This document shows, piece after piece, positions 58,726-64,000 of a stretch of DNA of 64,000 bases. The first letter of the stretch is position 1; the number at the start of each line of letters is the position of its first letter. This DNA is from Planctomycetota bacterium (GTDB taxonomy: Bacteria > Planctomycetota > JAMOSO01). The position numbers were made by a program, and so were the translations under genes. The notes under the pieces were generated by a model. The model did no database searches and was not told the origin of the DNA. It saw nothing but the letters and a program-made list of their open reading frames with translations. Location: NCBI GenBank assembly GCA_027063065.1, contig JAMOSO010000070.1, positions 14,705-78,704 of the forward strand. Direction: 5' to 3'.

Positions 58726-61700
58726 TTAATAAAAACCAAATAGCTGTTTTGTATTTTCTACTAAGCTATCCATCAATGAATATACTATAGGAATAACAAT
58801 TAAAGTTAATACTGTACCCACAAGCAACCCACATGCAGCAACAATTCCTAATGGACTCATTCTTTCTAACCCAACGGCAAATTCAAAAATTAACGGTGTT
58901 AACCCTACAATAGTAGATACTGTTGTCATCAAAATTGGTCGCAAACGCAATCTTACACTGTGTAATATCGCTTCATTTTTACTCATTCCATTTTCACGAG
59001 CACCAATAATAAAATCTAATAGCAAAATGCTATTATTAACAATAGTACCACTTAATAATATCAATCCCATCATTGCGGGTTTACACATAGGCTTGTCAAA
59101 GATAAGAAGTCCCCAAAATCCACCAGAAATAGCCAACGGTATAGCTGACATAATAGTAAATGGGTGCAAAAAAGATTTAAACATTGCTATTAAAAGAATA
59201 AATAACAGTACTACTCCAATAATAAGCGCACGCCCCATTTCTGCCTGACCAGTCTTCATATTAGCTGCCGATCCAGCAACATCTAAACTATAACCATATG
59301 GCATTTTAATTTTAGAGACACGCTTATTGACCATGGCAGTTACTTGCCCAATTGTATACCCACGATTAATACCTGTAATATCAATCGTAGGCAAAAGCTT
59401 TTCGTGTGTGATAAATGGCTGTTCACGATGCAAGGTAATTATTGCCATAGAACGCAAAGGCACTTGTCCATATTTTGTTGATATATATACATTCTTTAAC
59501 TTTTCTGGACTATTAATATCGTTGTAATCATATTGCACACTAATGGGTATATCCAAATAATCATTGAGCCTCATATATATTATTGGCATTCCTTTAACTA
59601 AAACCCGTAATTCTTTAGCAATATCCATTTGTGACACCCCGTAAAAAGTCGCCAAATTACGATCGATAGTAATATCGCAACCAAGTTTATCTCTATTCCA
59701 ACTTTTCCGCACATCTACAAGACCCGGAGTATTCTCAAGAGCTTGTAAAGTAATATTAGCTAATTTATCTAAAACTTTAGTATCTGGTCCACTTATGATA
59801 ATATCCAGAGGAGCACGAGTAGTGGATAAAGGTGTAGCCCCGTACTCACTCATCTGCAATGTATGTATACCAGGAAAGTCTTGTAACGTTTTACGCCAAT
59901 CATCTTGTATTTGCCATATATCACGCTCACGATGCAAACGATCAACCATGATTACCTTAATTCTACCAATTTGAGATGTCTTTGCCCCTCCTCCAAAACT
60001 CATCTCACCAGGTTCTGAACCTACAGTGGATGACATACTGATCACACCTGGAGTTTTATACAACTGTTCTTCAATACTGGATAACACCTTTTCAACTTGT
60101 TTAGGTGTATAATCTGATGGTGTTTCAAAATCTATATTAACAATGCCTGTATCCATTTTAGGCATCAATTCTCCACCGAGAAGAGGTTTAACATTTTTCA
60201 TTGTCAGAACAAAAAATGCTATTGAAATCAAAATAACAAACCAACGCACCTTTAATGCAATAGTAAGTATATATAAATAAACATATCCCAATCTTTCAAC
60301 CGCTACATCAGTTATAGTAAATAAACGTTCCACAAAATTACGTTTATGTTTACCATGAGACAATAATCGTGATGCCATAAGTGGTACAATTGTTAATGCC
60401 GCAACTAATGAAGCGACAAGCGTTGAACTTATCATCAAATTAAGAGGTCGCATTGTTTGCTGAGTATAACCTCCAGCAAACATAACAGGAACAAGAACGA
60501 TAATAGTTGTTAGCATTCCAGCAGTTGTTGCCAAAGCAACTTCTCGAGATCCAACACTCGCTGAACGCCTAGCATCCTTATCTTTATCGTCCTGATAATG
60601 TCTAAAAATATTTTCAAGAACAACAATCGAACCATCAACTACCATTCCAACTGATATAATTAAACCAGACAGAGTAACCATATTTAAAGTATATGGACTA
60701 AACCATAATACAACTAAACTAGACAAAAAAGCTAGCGGAATACTAACAGAAACAATCAATGCTGTTCGTATATCAGCAAGAAACATAAAGATAACCACAA
60801 TAGTAAGAAATATAGCCTGCAACAAAGACGATCTCATTCCACTAACATTCAAATCAATCACTGGCTGTTGGTCATCTGTTATTTCAAATTTTATATCTAG
60901 ATACTCGGCCTTAAGCAATGGTAAGCGTTTCTTGATATTTTTAATTACAGTTACTGAATCGCCATGCTCAACTTTTAATAAATTCATTGCTATAGCTGGT
61001 TTACCATTTCCATGATAAATACTTCTAGATTCCTTGGTTGATAAGACAACATCTGCCACATCTTGTATTCGTATTATGCCATTATCATTATGGACTATTG
61101 GAGTACTCTTAATCTCTGCAATATCTTTAAACTCGTTAGAAATTTTTACCAAATACTCCTTATTTGGAGAATAAATCGTCCCTGCAGGAGATGAAATATT
61201 ATTTCTCTGAAGAGCAGCAAGTACATTGTTTAAGGTCAAATTATTACCTACTAACTTTGCTCGATTAATTAATACTTTAATTTCTGGTTTTTGTGAACCA
61301 AAAATATCGACATCAGCTACACCATTAATATTTAAAAATGCATCTTCTATTTGATTTTCTGCAAGGAGTCTAATATCAGACAAAGTTTTTAAACTATTTT
61401 TTTTAGGAGTAAGAGCAATCGTCAACAGCGGTTTAGTTGCATCACTGATACGATAAATTCTTGGCTCCATTATATCAGCAGGCAAAGACGCTTTTATGCG
61501 ATTAACGGCATTCTGAACATCAAGAGTTGCCTCACCAAGTGGTTTGTCATAAAAAAACTCGGCGTTAATTGAAGAAACCCCGTCACGGCTAGTGCTAGTT
61601 ATTCGTTTAAGCCCACTAAGAGTATTTAATTCTTTTTCAATAATCTGTGTTATCTTATCTGCAATATCTTTTGAATCCGCACCAGACCATACCGTAATCA

Positions 61701-61839
61701 CTGCCACTTGAGGCGGTACGGTATCTGGGAATAAATCAGTTGCTGTTCTAAAAAAAGCAAACATACCCAAAGCTATAATTAAAAGCGAACCAGCGATAAT
61801 GGCGTATGGTGATTTAATTGAAAAGTCAGACAAATTCAT
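58726..61839 (-). CDS. RND efflux pump, inner membrane
   Basis: The 1037-residue protein has the RND layout: TM1, a large periplasmic loop, TM2-6, a second large loop, TM8-12. The TM4 relay region reads GMVVDGSIVVLEN, with a single Asp instead of the DD of AcrB-type pumps, and the TM6 region has GREVALATTAGMLTTIIVLVP-like sequence. It is HAE1-like by overall sequence, but metal or organic substrates cannot be told apart. Its start shares one base with the adaptor stop (TAATG). No outer-membrane TolC-type gene is in the operon, so the third component would come from elsewhere. Confidence 0.93.
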   Translation of the reverse strand: MNLSDFSIKSPYAIIAGSLLIIALGMFAFFRTATDLFPDTVPPQVAVITVWSGADSKDIADKITQIIEKELNTLSGLKRITSTSRDGVSSINAEFFYDKPLGEATLDVQNAVNRIKASLPADIMEPRIYRISDATKPLLTIALTPKKNSLKTLSDIRLLAENQIEDAFLNINGVADVDIFGSQKPEIKVLINRAKLVGNNLTLNNVLAALQRNNISSPAGTIYSPNKEYLVKISNEFKDIAEIKSTPIVHNDNGIIRIQDVADVVLSTKESRSIYHGNGKPAIAMNLLKVEHGDSVTVIKNIKKRLPLLKAEYLDIKFEITDDQQPVIDLNVSGMRSSLLQAIFLTIVVIFMFLADIRTALIVSVSIPLAFLSSLVVLWFSPYTLNMVTLSGLIISVGMVVDGSIVVLENIFRHYQDDKDKDARRSASVGSREVALATTAGMLTTIIVLVPVMFAGGYTQQTMRPLNLMISSTLVASLVAALTIVPLMASRLLSHGKHKRNFVERLFTITDVAVERLGYVYLYILTIALKVRWFVILISIAFFVLTMKNVKPLLGGELMPKMDTGIVNIDFETPSDYTPKQVEKVLSSIEEQLYKTPGVISMSSTVGSEPGEMSFGGGAKTSQIGRIKVIMVDRLHRERDIWQIQDDWRKTLQDFPGIHTLQMSEYGATPLSTTRAPLDIIISGPDTKVLDKLANITLQALENTPGLVDVRKSWNRDKLGCDITIDRNLATFYGVSQMDIAKELRVLVKGMPIIYMRLNDYLDIPISVQYDYNDINSPEKLKNVYISTKYGQVPLRSMAIITLHREQPFITHEKLLPTIDITGINRGYTIGQVTAMVNKRVSKIKMPYGYSLDVAGSAANMKTGQAEMGRALIIGVVLLFILLIAMFKSFLHPFTIMSAIPLAISGGFWGLLIFDKPMCKPAMMGLILLSGTIVNNSILLLDFIIGARENGMSKNEAILHSVRLRLRPILMTTVSTIVGLTPLIFEFAVGLERMSPLGIVAACGLLVGTVLTLIVIPIVYSLMDSLVENTKQLFGFY

Positions 61840-63026
61840 TATTTAGCCTCAACTTTCATTCCATTAGAAATTTTAGCCCAACCCAAAAAAGAGTTAAGTA
61901 CAACAGTTTCTCCAACTTTAACACCTTTAACAGCCACTTTTCCTGTAGCACTTGCAATCACTTTTACTGTATTTACATTTAATTTGCCATTTTTAACAAT
62001 ATAAATATATTGTTCTCCTCGATCATTAGTCGCAATACTACTCTGAGGTAGAACTACCTTATTCGTAGCAATATTATATGTCATAAACAATGTAATATAC
62101 GCCCCCAATGGTAAAGTTTTGTTTGCAGTTTTTTTTAATATAGCTTCTGCACGTAACATACGGGATTTATTTAATTTAGGATACACTTTACTTAATGTTA
62201 CTTCATAAGTTTCTTTGTCAAATGTAAAAAAACCCGCTTGCCCTTTTTTGATATACGAGATATCTATTTGTGGAATATCAAAAACTAATTTTATTGAGCT
62301 TTGATCTTCAACACTAAACAATATCTTGCCTATAGTTACCATATCACCAATATCAATATTACATTGCGATATAACACCAGTATACGGACTTATTATTGTA
62401 TAATATTTTTTTTGAGTATTTAATTGATCAATATGTCTTTTAAGCGTTTGAATTTTATTTTCAATAACAAATAATTGTTTAACAACTACTTGTTCCTTAC
62501 CTTGTGCCACATTGTATTTTTCAACCGTAGCTTGAAATTGTGAATTAGATATTATATTTTTATCTACAAGAAGCTTGTCTCTGTGTTTTTCGTTAAGCCA
62601 ATATTTACTTGTTTGACGTAAAGAAAGCAAACTTTGTCGACTTACTGCCAATTCTGCTTGGGCTTGTTTTATTTGTGATATGATAATTGCAATTCCATCA
62701 ATAATATTTTTATCATCAAGCACCGCAAGGATATCACCTGCTCTAACTTTTTCACCTTCACGATAAAAAATTTTCTGCACATTCGCCACTACACGAGCTG
62801 AAACTTCTGCTGTTTGTTCTGCCTCTATATAAGCCAAATATTCATTACTTTCTTTTAAAGAACCTTTAACAGCCACAGTCATCTTAACAGGTTTGTTATT
62901 TAGATGAAACTTTGGTGATTGAGATAATGATTTTTGCTTATTTATAATTAAATGATGTCCAATATTAACTAAGACCATAATTAACACAACTATCACTACT
63001 ACACGAACTGCAACTATTTTATTCAT
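61839..63026 (-). CDS. RND membrane fusion (adaptor) protein
   Basis: The 395-residue protein has an N-terminal membrane anchor (VVVIVVLIMVLVNIGHHL), a biotinyl-lipoyl half (GEKVRAGDILAVLDDKN ~95-111), an alpha-hairpin (~115-215), a second lipoyl half (YTIISPYTGVISQCNIDIGD), a beta-barrel and a C-terminal membrane-proximal domain. This is the standard HlyD/AcrA order. It links the RND pump to the outer membrane. The gene is 48 bases after arsR and coupled to the RND gene. Confidence 0.93.
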   Translation of the reverse strand: MNKIVAVRVVVIVVLIMVLVNIGHHLIINKQKSLSQSPKFHLNNKPVKMTVAVKGSLKESNEYLAYIEAEQTAEVSARVVANVQKIFYREGEKVRAGDILAVLDDKNIIDGIAIIISQIKQAQAELAVSRQSLLSLRQTSKYWLNEKHRDKLLVDKNIISNSQFQATVEKYNVAQGKEQVVVKQLFVIENKIQTLKRHIDQLNTQKKYYTIISPYTGVISQCNIDIGDMVTIGKILFSVEDQSSIKLVFDIPQIDISYIKKGQAGFFTFDKETYEVTLSKVYPKLNKSRMLRAEAILKKTANKTLPLGAYITLFMTYNIATNKVVLPQSSIATNDRGEQYIYIVKNGKLNVNTVKVIASATGKVAVKGVKVGETVVLNSFLGWAKISNGMKVEAK

Positions 63027-63074
63027 AATAATATTCCTTTAAATCTACCTTCTAATTCTTGCAGCAAAAAAACA

Positions 63075-63395
63075 CTACTTTATATAAATTTCCATCTTTT
63101 TAATATTAGCCTCAATCATTCCATCAATACAAGATATAAAATTTAATACACATTTTACCTCAAGAGAATAAAACACCTTATTTCCATCTTTGGTATCACT
63201 AACAATACCTGCCTGCTTTAAAACAGAAAGATGCTTACTAACCGTTGATTTATCCGCACCAATCATTTCCGTCAACTCACATACGCATTTTTTACCTTTG
63301 GCAAGTTCGTTAACAATAAAAATTCGACTAAAATGCGCTAATGCTTTAAATACATTAGCCTGTAAATCCATACGCTCTTTAGTTTGTTTTTTCAC
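63075..63395 (-). CDS. arsR: ArsR/SmtB-type repressor
   Basis: A ~106-residue winged-helix repressor: ALAHFSRIFIVNELAKGK, then the alpha-3 metal motif KKCVCELTEMIG (Cys37, Cys39 in the GTG-start numbering) and the recognition helix ADKSTVSKHLSVLKQAGIV. A wing (SDTKDGNKVFYSLE) and a C-terminal helix with two more cysteines (KCVLNFISCIDGM) follow. The CVCEL motif is the ArsR/CadC site that binds soft metals or metalloids. I chose GTG 63395, which has AAGGAG eight bases upstream; the longer frames (TTG 63437, ATG 63425) begin inside or upstream of the promoter. It should repress its own operon. Confidence 0.9.
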   Translation of the reverse strand: MKKQTKERMDLQANVFKALAHFSRIFIVNELAKGKKCVCELTEMIGADKSTVSKHLSVLKQAGIVSDTKDGNKVFYSLEVKCVLNFISCIDGMIEANIKKMEIYIK

Positions 63396-63406
63396 TACCA
63401 TTTCTC

Positions 63407-63438
63407 CTTGTTGGCTAATTGGCATTATAGCCAACAAG
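63407..63438 (-). promoter_or_regulatory. ArsR operator
   Basis: A perfect 11-bp inverted repeat (CTTGTTGGCTA/TAGCCAACAAG) with a 10-base spacer. One arm covers the end of the -10 box and part of the -35/-10 spacer of the arsR promoter; the other lies just downstream of the transcript start. This is the usual place for an ArsR repressor site. Confidence 0.7.
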
Positions 63439-63451
63439 TTAGGGGCGTCAA
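63424..63451 (-). promoter_or_regulatory. arsR operon promoter
   Basis: On the minus strand TTGACG (63451-63446), a 16-base spacer and perfect TATAAT (63429-63424). The start should fall near 63417, so translation must begin at 63401 or, better, the GTG at 63395. Confidence 0.75.
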
Positions 63452-63511
63452 TTTAAAATAGTTCCCACTGATTTTTGAACGTAAAAATTTATCTGTCTTT
63501 TTTAACATTTC

Positions 63512-63539
63512 AGACTTCTTTTATTTAAAAAAGATGTCT
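63512..63539. repeat. Imperfect 28-bp palindrome between arsR and acnB
   Basis: AGAC-TCTTTT arms (AGACTTCTTTT and AAAAAAGATGTCT) match with two mismatches around an AT-rich centre. It could be a second regulator site for arsR or acnB. No matching repeat was seen elsewhere. Confidence 0.4.
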
Positions 63540-63613
63540 ATTTTATATTTTTTTGGTGATATGGTATGCAAACTCAATTAAAATTATATTTTTATATTTT
63601 TATGGAAAACAAA

Positions 63614-64000
63614 ATGTCAGATTTTTTTACATCATATCAAGAACACGTCAATCAAAGAGCATTAGAAGGTATACCTCCCCTTGCCTTAGATGCGCAACAA
63701 ACCAGTGATGTTTGCCAATTGCTACTTGAAAACCACCCCCGCAGTGCGGAACTTGTAGAATTGCTAACCAACCGAGTAAATCCCGGTGTTGATCCTGCTG
63801 CACAAGTAAAAGCTGATTTTTTAACAAAATTGGCTTTAGGCATACAACAAACAAATAGCCTAAGCCCAGAAACCGCCTGTAAATTATTAGGCACTATGCT
63901 TGGCGGGTATAATCTTAGTGGGTTAATTAAACTATTAAATTGCGAGGATAAAATTGCCAGTATCGCTGCTCAAGGTCTAAAAAACACATTGTTAATTGCT
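63614..64000 (+). CDS. acnB: Aconitate hydratase B (partial)
   Basis: The frame from ATG 63614 is open to the window edge (129 codons). The start SDFFTSYQEHVNQRALEGI and the later TKLALGIQQTNSLSPETACK, GTMLGGYNLSGLI are the AcnB N-terminal HEAT-like domain. AcnB catalyses citrate/isocitrate conversion and uses this domain for iron-dependent dimerisation. An upstream in-frame ATG at 63602 (ENKM) is an alternative start. The catalytic [4Fe-4S] domains lie beyond the window. Confidence 0.93.
   Translation, partial: MSDFFTSYQEHVNQRALEGIPPLALDAQQTSDVCQLLLENHPRSAELVELLTNRVNPGVDPAAQVKADFLTKLALGIQQTNSLSPETACKLLGTMLGGYNLSGLIKLLNCEDKIASIAAQGLKNTLLIA

Noticed and set aside
63652-63894. Minus-strand frame over the start of acnB
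   Set aside because: It is the antisense of a well-conserved aconitase start and shows no family resemblance.

Overview
The window is an AT-rich (roughly one third G+C by eye), densely packed stretch of a Gram-negative bacterial chromosome. Outer-membrane style functions support this (a lipoprotein, secreted VWA, TPR and FG-GAP proteins, and an RND pump with a periplasmic adaptor). A decarboxylase sodium pump (OadGAB) suggests anaerobic or fermentative energy metabolism. The organism also makes haem by the glutamyl-tRNA route (hemA) and has an AcnB-type aconitase. The mix of homodimeric-type glycyl-tRNA synthetase, CmoB, AcnB, FHA/HD/PilZ signalling and DUF2760/Hsp70 genes would fit a PVC/Lentisphaerota-like or deltaproteobacterial lineage. 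I cannot fix the phylum from sequence alone. No gene-free stretch exceeds about 300 bases, and I saw no insertion sequence, integrase, prophage or CRISPR array.

Layout. 1-12473 (minus): a tightly coupled run of a DEAD-box helicase, secreted trypsin-like protease, secreted DUF3352-like protein, FG-GAP protein, HemX/CcsA-like membrane protein, HemA, giant TPR protein and VWA protein (cut by the window edge). 12589-18754 (minus): a carbohydrate island of an AraC regulator, GH3, GH29 fucosidase and GH36 galactosidase, next to tRNA-Ser(GGA) and tRNA-Arg(ACG). 19150-30865: housekeeping and metabolic genes (glycyl-tRNA synthetase, a stand-alone NuoE-like protein, argG, cmoB, a double-receiver regulator, a phosphohexomutase, tRNA-Leu plus a glycosyltransferase, an AEC transporter, an HDOD protein and a metallo-beta-lactamase-fold hydrolase). 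30908-36380 (minus): DUF2760, Hsp70, Hsp70-DUF3731 and a coiled-coil/winged-helix protein. 36512-39773: oadG-oadA-oadB, then tRNA-Lys(CTT). 40885-50944 (plus): topB, dnaG, rpoD, a zinc-ribbon protein, rnpB, then an FHA-GAF-HD protein coupled to a PilZ protein. 50958-56987: ddl, a LysM/M23 lipoprotein, dgt, an Uup-type ABC-F ATPase and glyA. 57235-63395 (minus): an ArsR-controlled operon of adaptor, RND pump, FmdE-family protein and TSUP permease. 63614 onward: the start of acnB.

How the parts work together. Many neighbours share 1-4 bases at the stop/start (TAATG, ATGA, TAGTG), so translational coupling is the rule here. The strongest candidates for something not well described are the ArsR-RND-FmdE-TSUP operon, which has a very clear promoter/operator, and the four-gene Hsp70 operon. 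Next come the FHA/degenerate-HD/PilZ pair and the secreted-protein operon built around hemA.
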